Assembly (NCBI GenBank): GCA_016937945.1
Contig: JAFGVP010000088.1
Span: 1-64,000, forward strand
Reading direction: 5' to 3'
DNA from: Pontiellaceae bacterium
GTDB lineage: Bacteria > Verrucomicrobiota > Kiritimatiellia > Kiritimatiellales > Pontiellaceae
DNA length: 64,000 bases
Shown here: positions 25,466-34,900 of the stretch, in pieces
How the letters are laid out: the number at the start of each line of letters is the position of its first letter
How positions within the stretch are numbered: the first letter of the stretch is position 1
The notes under the pieces: generated by a model
Databases searched by the model: none
What the model was told of the DNA's origin: nothing
The model's input: only the letters and a program-made list of their open reading frames with translations
Program-made: the position numbers and the translations under genes

Positions 25466-27087
25466 TTTTGTTCCACGGATATTCTGTAAAACACCGGTTG
25501 CCCTGCGGGAGCCGCCGGCTCACGGAAAATATTAAATGGCGGCGTCGCATTCAGGTTACCGGAAATCTGGTAGAAACCTTCAGTCAGGCTGGTTGCCCTC
25601 CACACCTTGTAGACCCGGCCGGAGACACTGGGCCATGCCAGCACCATGCCGCCGGTGCCCACATCCTTTTCCATGAGGAGCAGGAGCACCTCAGAGGCAT
25701 TCGTCGGCGAGGTACCGGCCACCCATTCCTCCCACGTCAGCATGCCGTCATGATCATGGTCAAGCAGTCCTGCGGTCTCCCACGTGTTGGTGAAGCCCTG
25801 ATCATAAAACCATCGTTGCGGGACACCGTTGGCATCAAAGTTTTCAGCAAACAGGGCAAAGATGGAACGAGGCCGATCCATGGGAACCTGAATCTGGTTA
25901 TTCGTTGCGGTGGTTCCGACAACATCCCCGGTCCACTCATCCACATGGTAGAACATGTCCGGAAGGCCCGTGATGGTTACGACATCCCCGGCATCCACCC
26001 ATTGGTCAGGCTCATCAACCAGACCATAGGAGCCGGAACCGGTATCCAGCCAATAGCGGGTATTCCACTCCCATGTCAACAGCATGTTGTTGGTCAGCGT
26101 GATCGACACGACCGAACCGGTACCGGAGGAGGTATCGATTCCCGTCAGCGTCCAGCCGGCAAACGAGTGTTCGGTCGTTCCATCCGACGTGAACGTATTG
26201 GTTACCATGCAGCTCACCACGGTTCCGTATGTATTGGTGTACACACCGGGCGGAGGTTGCGACAGTCCGGCAATCGACCGGATATCCAGAACAATAAACT
26301 CATAATCCGCCATCATACCTACGTTCGCCATCGCCACTTCCACCGCGTTTGAATAGCCCACGCTGAACGATGCGGTCAGCTCCGGATGGCTTGCCGGCCC
26401 ATAAAGCGTAACCTCGAATTCAGGCAGGCCGTTGTTGGCCATATTGACATGAGAGCTCGCAGAAAACAGGCTGCTCAGGTCAAAATATAGTTCCGCGCCG
26501 GACACCCCATCCCCGACAAACGAGGCAATCGGCCCGCTGGCACCGGCAGCTGTCAACACCCCGATCGCACCATCGGTCGTTGGAAGGAATGCGGTGGGAT
26601 CCAGCTGAATCAGCAACTGGCGCGACTCAAGCACGAAATCATTTTCCAGCTCGGTGGACACCGACAGCAAACCGTTGGTCGGCCACACAGCCGACCCGGT
26701 GCTGTTGGTGGCATGCACCCGGTAATAGTAGGTGGTCATCGGTTCGCACCCACTGATCCGGTGCAGGGCCAAACCTTTATCATTCGCCGCACTTCGAAGA
26801 GCCCGTTGATCGGCGCGCTGATAATAATTGGTCGAGATTGCAGGATCTCCCGTCTGTATCGGCGAGCGTTCCATGCCGACGGAACCCGAAAGACTGGTTG
26901 TGCCGGCCGCATCGGCATACACCTCAACCCAGGTTCCGGCCGGCTCGGTTGTACGAACCACCAGATCAAACTGAGAAGGTGTGGCATTGGCCGGAATACA
27001 CAGATCAATCTGCGGTGCAGCAGTAGCGCCTGATGCCAGCATCAATCCGGCGGCAAGAGCCATTCCATGATATTGCATTCTACTCAT
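25462..27087 (-). CDS. Secreted protein with InlB-like segment and calcium loop, unknown role
   Basis: A 541-residue protein. GGAGG lies six bases before the ATG at 27087; the start overlaps the rhodanese stop by eight bases. The signal peptide runs from MQYHGMALAAGLMLASGATA. An FN3-like N-terminal part has the words LHRISGCEPMTTYYYRVHATN; a middle domain (about 180-290) resembles a cadherin/cohesin-like beta sandwich. InlB-type segments follow (TLTNNMLLTWEWNTRYWLD, then ITGLPDMFYHVDEWTG). One EF-hand/dockerin-like loop (LDHDHDGMLTWEEWVAG) precedes the C-terminal module ending PVFYRISVEQ, also found in the next two genes. I cannot name a function; a secreted surface component is likely. Confidence 0.75.
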   Translation of the reverse strand: MSRMQYHGMALAAGLMLASGATAAPQIDLCIPANATPSQFDLVVRTTEPAGTWVEVYADAAGTTSLSGSVGMERSPIQTGDPAISTNYYQRADQRALRSAANDKGLALHRISGCEPMTTYYYRVHATNSTGSAVWPTNGLLSVSTELENDFVLESRQLLIQLDPTAFLPTTDGAIGVLTAAGASGPIASFVGDGVSGAELYFDLSSLFSASSHVNMANNGLPEFEVTLYGPASHPELTASFSVGYSNAVEVAMANVGMMADYEFIVLDIRSIAGLSQPPPGVYTNTYGTVVSCMVTNTFTSDGTTEHSFAGWTLTGIDTSSGTGSVVSITLTNNMLLTWEWNTRYWLDTGSGSYGLVDEPDQWVDAGDVVTITGLPDMFYHVDEWTGDVVGTTATNNQIQVPMDRPRSIFALFAENFDANGVPQRWFYDQGFTNTWETAGLLDHDHDGMLTWEEWVAGTSPTNASEVLLLLMEKDVGTGGMVLAWPSVSGRVYKVWRATSLTEGFYQISGNLNATPPFNIFREPAAPAGQPVFYRISVEQK

Positions 27088-27925
27088 CGTCAACCTCCAC
27101 CGTCTCCGCTCCCATGCCCATGCGCATCAGGCCGGGAGCCCCCCTGCGCTTGAGAATCTCTTCGCCTCCTGCAAGAATGACCACCCGTTTGATTCCATTA
27201 GCCTTGAGGATGCGTGCTGTTTTCTCAGCGGCACCATCTCCATTATCGATAAGGATCATGACCGGCACCGGCGGCGGATCAGCCATCCGGCCAAGGCCGC
27301 CCTCACCGGTCTCCGGACGGTTGACGACACCACTGACGTCAAACGGTGAGGTCACGACCGATCGACCGGGGAAAACTTCCGAGAGCGATGTGAGCGGCTC
27401 CGGCGCCGCCGGCTCGCCCTGACGGGTAAGCTTCCCCTCTTCGGGTTCCGGCGCCGTACGCAAATCAACAAGTACAGCATCGGCCGCATCCAGCTGTGTC
27501 AGATCCTGATAGGATATGTAGGCCGGCTTTTCCGCCGTGAACCCGATCGGCTGTGTCGTGGATCCCCGCGCCATCTCCCACGCGGCATAACCGCCCTCCA
27601 GGGCCTCGGCTTGGATACCGCTCTTTTCGTTGAGCAATTGTACTGCCTGATTGATCTTCTCGGTACCGAGGCCACTGTCATACACCACGACACGCCCCAG
27701 CGGCGGGAGCTTTTTCAGGGCCAGAACGCGCGCGGGAATATTGATCGCATTCGGAATATGACCCGACTGGTAAAAACCTTCCGGACGGATATCAATCACG
27801 GTTACCGGCTCTCCGGCATCCATCAGGTCCTTCAGCCCCGTTGGAGTAGCCGCCCAGCTGCTGATCACACCCAGTGCCGCCATTGCGGCACAGACTACCC
27901 GTGTATTTGTCATAATCGCCTTCAT
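27080..27925 (-). CDS. Secreted double rhodanese-like protein without catalytic Cys
   Basis: A 281-residue protein. GGAGACC lies eight bases before the ATG at 27925, which overlaps the stop of the TolB-like gene (ATGA). Signal peptide MKAIMTNTRVVCAAMAALGVISSWA. Two rhodanese-like halves: one at about 30-130 (VIDIRPEGFYQSGHIPNAIN, then VVVYDSGLGTEKINQAVQLL) and one at about 140-270 (AVLVDLRTAPEP, then MILIDNGDGAAEKTARIL). In both, the position of the active-site Cys (CxxGxR after the fourth strand) is occupied by Ser/Gly or Asn/Gly, so neither half should transfer sulfur. The retained GHIPNAINIP box argues for a folded, possibly protein-binding domain. Confidence 0.8.
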   Translation of the reverse strand: MKAIMTNTRVVCAAMAALGVISSWAATPTGLKDLMDAGEPVTVIDIRPEGFYQSGHIPNAINIPARVLALKKLPPLGRVVVYDSGLGTEKINQAVQLLNEKSGIQAEALEGGYAAWEMARGSTTQPIGFTAEKPAYISYQDLTQLDAADAVLVDLRTAPEPEEGKLTRQGEPAAPEPLTSLSEVFPGRSVVTSPFDVSGVVNRPETGEGGLGRMADPPPVPVMILIDNGDGAAEKTARILKANGIKRVVILAGGEEILKRRGAPGLMRMGMGAETVEVDDE

Positions 27926-30900
27926 TGTTTCGGTCTCCAATCATTTACGGCCTGTGTCATATCCATCAACAGCACGGCGGATGAAGGAACAGCAAAGTCA
28001 TATCCCAGCAACTGACCATTCCGCACTTCGGTGGCAAACCAGCGGCCGGATGCCGGATCAAGCATGCGCATTGCGCGCACATTGGAAAGTCCCATCCCGC
28101 GGATCAGCTCATGGGCGGTGCAGGGTTGAGGGACGTCAGTCAGGCTTACCACATTTACGCCGACACTCAGGTCCACGGGTGCTGATGAAGCGACCCCCAT
28201 GTCTGCCACATAGGCATCCCCGAAGCGCACCCACAGGAAGTCGCCTTCCACCAGTGCAAAATTATCGCCACCCGGCGCACCTTCACTCCAGGTTGCCGTC
28301 TCTTTCACCACGGCAGGTACGATGGAGCTGTAGCGACTGACTTCCGTGATGCCGACCGCAGCATGCCAGCGCTCCAGCAGGGTGTAGGCATCCGCCGCCT
28401 GATCAGCCAACGATTGCGTCACAGGCAATGCATTGAGATTGCGGAAGACCGCCTGCACGGCCGGCAGTTCCGCACTCATGATCGCACCGTTTTCCAACCA
28501 GGTCAGTTTGCGACCATTTACCGACTGGAAGGTCTTTGCGGTTTCGGAACGGGTCAGCGGAATAGATGCAAGATTGGATAGATGGATCAGCCGCAGGTTA
28601 AAGATGCCCGGACCGATTGAATCCTCCTGACAGCAGACCCAGCTGCCATCCAGGAACGGACGCGCTTCATCCTCCGGCGTGGCGGTAATCCTGACTTCGC
28701 TCTCACGCAGCAGGTCATAGCCGTAAACATCCACCTGCGAGTGGCGGTTGTCCTGCCACACGATCCACTGGTTCTGCAGCACCGGATGATACTGCCCGTA
28801 AATATTATCGGTGACACGGAACCAGGTATCCTCCTCTAGATCCATAAAGTAAATTTCACCCGGCCCGGAATCCCGCCAATCGGCCCAGACCACGCGGCCG
28901 GCATCTATATCAGGATTCAGCTGATCCTCCGGACCGGGAAGAAGGACAACTGCCCCCCCGCCCTCTACCAGATTGATCGCTTTCAACTGCCATGGATCAT
29001 TCGGCTGACTGGTCAGCTTTGATTGAAAGACAATCCATGGCCAGTCGATGTCCGGGTTGACTTCATCACGCCCCAGCGAGGCGGTTACCTGCACCACCGC
29101 GCCCGTACTGTTGAGGTCTGCCATATAGAGATCCCAGCTGCCGTCACTGCGGCGCCCCTGCCATACGGCATAATGACCATCGGTCTTCGGATTTTTCTGC
29201 GTCAGCGTACCATCCGTAAGCTGTCGCGGGGCGGCATTGCTCTCCAGCATGTCGCGGGCATAAATCTCGCTGGACCCATCGCTCTGATCCTGCCAGACAA
29301 TCCAGCGTCCGCGGGCATACGGGCTGGCAGGGCCACGATCTGCAGTTGCAATCGATTCGCCCTCTGCATAGAGGTCTTCCACCTCCACCAGCATGGTGGC
29401 AAAGTTGGTCTGCGACAGCTCGTTGACCATCGTAAGCCGTACGGTATACCACCCGGGCAGCACGTCGGATCCATTTTCATTCTTTCCGTCCCAGATCCAT
29501 TCCTGCACGTTTGTTCCGATATCCGAAAAAGAAACGGAGCGGACAAGAGCGGATGCGGCATAGTCATGTCCGTACAGCGGATCCACCAACCAGGTCACCG
29601 CATGCGTTTCATTGGTATCTTCAAGGCTGCCGCCGATCTGACCGCGCACCTCGACCATATGCATGCCGGGATCCAGTTTTTCAACCTCCAAGGGCGTGGA
29701 TACAGGCGCAATCGCTCGGAAGTAATCATCATCAATTGTCCAGCGGTAATCGGTAACCCCTGCCCCGCCGACAAACAGCTGTGCGGCATCCAACCGGGTC
29801 GGCGTGGCCGGAACTCCGGCAACCTGCACAGGATTCACCGAAGAGTCGACTTCCCAAAATGCACTCACAGCTTTCGATACACCCGGATAGCTTCCGCGCT
29901 GCGGGCGTCCGAGAATATCCACCCGATGTATGCCGTCTGCAAGTCCGGAGAGTTCGATCGGCTGGGCAACCATGCGTTCGGCAGACCAGCTGCCACCGTC
30001 GAGACGATACTTGTAATAGTCAACATATTCACCGCCGGCATACAGCGTTGCCGTATCCAGTGCATTGGGCGAACACGGAACATTACTGACCGTCGTCCAA
30101 GGGACAATACCGCGGAAGATATCCACCTTCGCATCGGTCATCAATGCACTGCCGGATGCCTCGAACGAAATGCGAGTCGATCCGGGCCGGATGGATAGCG
30201 CATCACCGGTCAGCAGCACACTCTCCACATCCTTGGAAAACTGCTGTACGGCCGGAAATGCCCCGTTGACCACTAGGGTGACTTCATTGGTATTTTCCCG
30301 ATTACCCATGGAGTCGGTGGCAAAAAACGCCAGATCATATACGCCGGATTCCCGCAACGTAAACGGATAGGCCGGCTGGAACGGCGCATTGGTCAGTGAA
30401 TAGACAATGCTGACCGGATTATCGTCCGTCGAAAGGAAAAATATCTGGGTCTCGTCGGTAATGTAGTGAGTATCGCCGACTCCGACTTCAACACCGGCAA
30501 ATTCAATGGTCGTGACCGGCGCATTGGTATCATCCGGAATATCTCCGTAATAGACCATGTAGTCATTCGTCCCCAGATTACAAAGATCGAAAATGTGCAG
30601 GTACGAGAGTTTGGCATTATCACTTTCGCGGTAGCGTATACTGGTCCAGTAGTTGTTGGTATTGATTACCTTGCCGTCATCGCGCACCACCGAACTGATG
30701 GGCAGCTTGGCCTGCTGAGGATCATCCACCCGCAGGTAGCACCAGTCCGTGCGGTCAGAATCAACCACAACCAGTTCCCTGCCCGGGCCGGGCTTCGGAC
30801 CGATTTCCGCGTTGGCCAGATAGTTTACCGGAAGGATCTGCCCTTCACTCTCATACAATGCATCGGGAATCCGGTTGATATCGCGATCGGTGTCCGCAAG

Positions 30901-31926
30901 GAAGTCCAGAATATCATCGCGACCGGCCTGGTCGTTCAGGACTTCATTGGCAATGAAGTGCGCAACCAGATTGGTAATCAGCGAGGTTTCCTCGCCGCCG
31001 AACTCCGGCGCATGGGTATATGTGGCATTGAATTCCACAAACTCACCGGAGAGCGTGGTGATCATGTCCCACGCTGCCTTGCGCGCGGTTCCCGGTTCCA
31101 GATCGCCAATATTGACCGTCAGGCTGGAACGGTCCAGCGGAGAGTCCATCACTCGGACTCCCAGCAGGCGGGGAACCAGCAGCAGGTGCTGCAGATTTTC
31201 AACAATACGCGGCTGTTCGGACCGGATCATGACATTGTGTGCCTGTCCGTAACCGACATTGCGGACCAGAACGCCGAGAATAAACGGGACCGGCGCCTCG
31301 ACGGTTTCCGTAAACGGATCATCCCCCTGTACATCCCTCGGCTGGAAATAGGTGATATCCAGCAACGGCTGCGGTTGAACGGTAATCATGTCCGGCACGG
31401 CAAACAGGACATCGTCCGGAAAATATTCGCCCTGAAACTTGGCTGAGAGGTTACAGCCGATACGGTAGCGTTTACCCGCCGGATCCTGTCCCCCCGCCCC
31501 GGGCTTTGGAATAATAAACCACCGCACAACCGCCTTCTGCGTCGGGGCAATGATTCCCGTACCATTGATGGCATTGATGTTTTCCAGTTCCGGCGCCCGC
31601 ACAAAAAACCAATCCGATGCATTGTTTTCCTCTCCGTCTTCAATCGACGGATCGGTAAAACTGAGCGACGCACTGAAATCGGTAATCGAATCCACTCCGT
31701 CATTATTCGTGACTTCAAGCGTGGCAAGAAAACCGATGCGTTCGAGCGAGAGTTCCTGAAGGATCTCGATTTTCACCCGCGAACAGACGCCCTGGAACTG
31801 CTGCTGCGCAATACCGGTTACCGGCAACAGCATGCATACGGCGGCCCAGAGCAGTCCGGCCGAGTATCGAATCCTATGTTCTGCCTTCATATCCACCGTC
31901 CCATTCCTGTAAAAATATCGAATCAT
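27922..31926 (-). CDS. Large secreted protein with TolB-like propeller and Ig-type domains
   Basis: A 1334-residue protein. Its ATG overlaps the stop of the giant gene (ATGA) with GGAGG seven bases upstream; a second ATG at 31890 would give a shorter leader. Signal peptide hydrophobic core LLWAAVCMLLPVTGIAQ. The N-terminal half holds beta-sandwich domains with CARDB-like wording. Near residues 800-870 is an FlgD-like Ig domain (WIWDGKNENGSDVLPGWYTVRL). About 890-1190 holds around six TolB/WD40-type repeats with the word IVWQDxRxG followed by Y and DL, for example WIVWQDNRHSQVDVYGYDLL. The C-terminal region (GVNVVSLTDVP ... MLDPASGRWFA) resembles the terminal module of many secreted PVC proteins. 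Likely binds partners at the surface. Confidence 0.78.
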   Translation of the reverse strand: MIRYFYRNGTVDMKAEHRIRYSAGLLWAAVCMLLPVTGIAQQQFQGVCSRVKIEILQELSLERIGFLATLEVTNNDGVDSITDFSASLSFTDPSIEDGEENNASDWFFVRAPELENINAINGTGIIAPTQKAVVRWFIIPKPGAGGQDPAGKRYRIGCNLSAKFQGEYFPDDVLFAVPDMITVQPQPLLDITYFQPRDVQGDDPFTETVEAPVPFILGVLVRNVGYGQAHNVMIRSEQPRIVENLQHLLLVPRLLGVRVMDSPLDRSSLTVNIGDLEPGTARKAAWDMITTLSGEFVEFNATYTHAPEFGGEETSLITNLVAHFIANEVLNDQAGRDDILDFLADTDRDINRIPDALYESEGQILPVNYLANAEIGPKPGPGRELVVVDSDRTDWCYLRVDDPQQAKLPISSVVRDDGKVINTNNYWTSIRYRESDNAKLSYLHIFDLCNLGTNDYMVYYGDIPDDTNAPVTTIEFAGVEVGVGDTHYITDETQIFFLSTDDNPVSIVYSLTNAPFQPAYPFTLRESGVYDLAFFATDSMGNRENTNEVTLVVNGAFPAVQQFSKDVESVLLTGDALSIRPGSTRISFEASGSALMTDAKVDIFRGIVPWTTVSNVPCSPNALDTATLYAGGEYVDYYKYRLDGGSWSAERMVAQPIELSGLADGIHRVDILGRPQRGSYPGVSKAVSAFWEVDSSVNPVQVAGVPATPTRLDAAQLFVGGAGVTDYRWTIDDDYFRAIAPVSTPLEVEKLDPGMHMVEVRGQIGGSLEDTNETHAVTWLVDPLYGHDYAASALVRSVSFSDIGTNVQEWIWDGKNENGSDVLPGWYTVRLTMVNELSQTNFATMLVEVEDLYAEGESIATADRGPASPYARGRWIVWQDQSDGSSEIYARDMLESNAAPRQLTDGTLTQKNPKTDGHYAVWQGRRSDGSWDLYMADLNSTGAVVQVTASLGRDEVNPDIDWPWIVFQSKLTSQPNDPWQLKAINLVEGGGAVVLLPGPEDQLNPDIDAGRVVWADWRDSGPGEIYFMDLEEDTWFRVTDNIYGQYHPVLQNQWIVWQDNRHSQVDVYGYDLLRESEVRITATPEDEARPFLDGSWVCCQEDSIGPGIFNLRLIHLSNLASIPLTRSETAKTFQSVNGRKLTWLENGAIMSAELPAVQAVFRNLNALPVTQSLADQAADAYTLLERWHAAVGITEVSRYSSIVPAVVKETATWSEGAPGGDNFALVEGDFLWVRFGDAYVADMGVASSAPVDLSVGVNVVSLTDVPQPCTAHELIRGMGLSNVRAMRMLDPASGRWFATEVRNGQLLGYDFAVPSSAVLLMDMTQAVNDWRPKQ

Positions 31927-34900
31927 GGCGCCACCTCCATGTTTTGAAGCGGGCCCTCAGAGGGCGCCCACCATCCGCACCGATCGTGTACCAGCACCCC
32001 TTCGGCAAACATGGCCGTATCACCGCTCAGGCGAATCGAAATAAACGGTCGGCTCTCTTCGACGGAGGTAGCGGCTACGATTTCCACGCGTCGTCCGCTG
32101 TTGCTGATGACGGCATCGCCCGCCTTGACGTTCCGCGCGGCAGTCCAGCCGTGACCATCAATCCATATCCGATGTTCATCCGTTACCGACAGGGTCTGTT
32201 CCTGATCATCTTCAAACTCAAAGACAACCCAGTGCGTTCCGACTCCGCGAGTGATTTCAGCCACTTCCGCCGTCTCGTGATCTTCCAGACCACTGCGCAC
32301 GCGATCACCCACAGCCAACAGCCGGGCCTCAATCCGTCGGCCGTCTTCGAGCAGGATCGATGTTCCGGGATCAAGACATTCCGGTGTGCCGGTTCCATAG
32401 CCTGTTCCCCCGCTATTGGCCGGACCGCCCCCATTTCCTCCTCCGCTGTCACCGCTGCCCTCGAAAGCACATCCGATCATGACGGCAAGCTCAAGAACCC
32501 CCGGAGGCAGGGGCGAGCCCTTCCATTTATGAATCTCCATCAGCACACTTACGGCGGCATTGGCCGTGGCGGCATCCAACGAGTTTGCACACTGATACTG
32601 GCCGGCCAGGCGGTTGATCAGATTCTCGAGGTTTTTGCCGAAATTGGTAATGGCACCCAGCATGTCATACACGCAGCTGCCCCACGATTGACGCTGAGCC
32701 TGGCTATCGCCCTCCACATCACCGTAGTAGGTAACCACCACCGGGATTTGCACTTCCTGGAACGGATCAAGCCGCGGAAGATATTCCACCAGCGGAATCA
32801 TGGATCCCCAGCTGAATTCCTGCTTAGTGATCTTCAGATCATTCAAGGCAATCAGGCCGTGATTTTTCACCGTGATATTAAACTGGACCTGGAATCCTGC
32901 GTCCACATCCTGGAAGCGCTGCCACGCCGGCGTCACCACCATCACCGGAGCAGGAACATGGGTTTCGAAGGTCTGCTCAATCACAATCTCGTAGCGGTCC
33001 GTAAACGGAACCGGCACCACGGTAAAGTTCACCGTCACCACATTTTTCGTGAGACGGGTGGAGATTTCCGCAACCTGATCAGGGATCACGTCAACCGAAC
33101 CGGCCTGCGTCGTATGGCCCGGAGCAGAGACCTGCCAATACCACAGCCCTTCCTGCAGATTTTCCACCATGACAATACCGTTGGTCCCGGTAGTGACCAC
33201 TTCGTGCTCGGTTCCCAACAGACCATTGCGCAGGCGCAGGGATGCTCCCGGAACCGGGATACTCAGCGTGTTTTGCACAAACAGCTGGATATCCCCCTTG
33301 TCTGCCGAACTGACCGTTGCATAGAGCGGCACGTTGAAGGTGGCCGGATGGTTGGTTCCGCTTATCACGAACACATCGCTGTACCGATCCATCGGCTGGT
33401 CTTCTGGCGGGGCATAGACCACATCAAAGGTATTCGAGGCCCCGACAGGAAGATCCGGTAGGTGGTACAGTCCGTCCACGCCGGCCAGCAGGGTCGGGAA
33501 GATCCAGTCGAGTGTGGCGGCCGGCGCCATGGTAACACCTTCATAGTCGCGTACGCCGCGGTTAACGATCGTTACCGTTCGGGTAACCAGCTGTCCGCGG
33601 TTAACGGTTACATCCACGTAACCCGACGCCGGCGAAACAACATCTACCACCGGAACGGCGTCAAGCAGCGTAAGGTTGGCGGTAAAGGTATCCGCCGCTC
33701 CTTCATCCGCAGCAAAACGGATTTCAATCACCGCGTTGTCCGGCGCACTGATCTCTGCCTGCAGTTCAACCGGGAAGGTGATCCGTTCATTCGGACCGAT
33801 GGACTGTCCGTTCGTCCACATGGGCGTTGCCGTCACGGTAGCAATATCGATCTCGTTGGTACCATCCATCCGGTAAGCGCGGACGGATGCATTCAAGCCG
33901 TTCAACGTCAGCTCTCCCGGATTGATCAGGTTGAGGCTGAAGGTGTAGAGATCATTTTTCGACATTCGGATATCACCATACCGCGGCAGCACGAAGAGGC
34001 GATGGATCGATACCGTGTTCTGGTCAATCCGGTCGACCATATCCGGATGCGCGGCCCAGATCGTCAGCTCACCGGCAATACCGGCCGGTACATCATACGT
34101 AAAGGAATAGGAGCCGGTTCCATCCGTGGTCACCTCTTCGTTCCACTGATGGCTGCCCATGGCGAATCCGATCCGCAGCGGGGTATCCGGCAGCGGCGCA
34201 TTATCCGAACGACGCCGAGCCTGCCCGGTAATGAGAATCTGCTCATCATTGGCATAGCCGTCCTTATCTGTCGCGGAAGTCCCGTAATAGTCCGTCAGGG
34301 AAAGACCGATTCTGGCCGTGCCGCTGATGGGGCCGGACACCTGTTCTTCTGCGCTTCCCAGAGCGTGGTAGACCGCATCGACGCCGGCCTCAACCGTCAT
34401 CGACCCGGCTGATGCCAGAGAGTTGGGAACCAGGATATCCTGAAGCAAGACATCGACATATCCTCCAGCGTCCACCGTGACATATCCACGGCCGTCCGAC
34501 GCATATTTCAGTCCGGGAACGGTTCCCTGGAACCGGCCGGATGAGAGCTCATCGCCCAGCGCATTCTGGATGGAGAGATAGACATCGCCCGGCTGTCCGC
34601 CGCCGTTCCGGAACAGCACCACATCCATATCCGCCTGGCCGCGATTGTGCACACGCGCCTTAAAGTCGGCCAGAGTACCGGCCAGCGGCGTATTGGTTGT
34701 CGTGATAGAAACCATCTGCACCGGAACCCTTGCACCTTCGAAGGTAAAGAGGCGCTGATAGATCACCTGCGCGCCGGACGCATTCGGCGTCTGCATCATC
34801 CGGACACGGACACTCTGAATCTGGGCGCTGGCCATCGAAGCCATCGGCACATCGGTGGTCAACGTTGCATTGGCCGAAACCGAGTTGGTGACCGGGGTAT

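Noticed and set aside
31945-32378. True splicing intein at the C-terminus of the giant protein
   Set aside because: No C-extein of meaningful length follows and the terminal HN is HD; a Hint self-cleaving type fits better.
31944-34412. Long plus-strand open frames opposite the giant gene (up to about 500 codons)
   Set aside because: They carry no ribosome sites or domain motifs, are rich in Arg/His from antisense of Gly/Asp/Ser-rich codons, and lie fully opposite recognisable domains; composition shadows.
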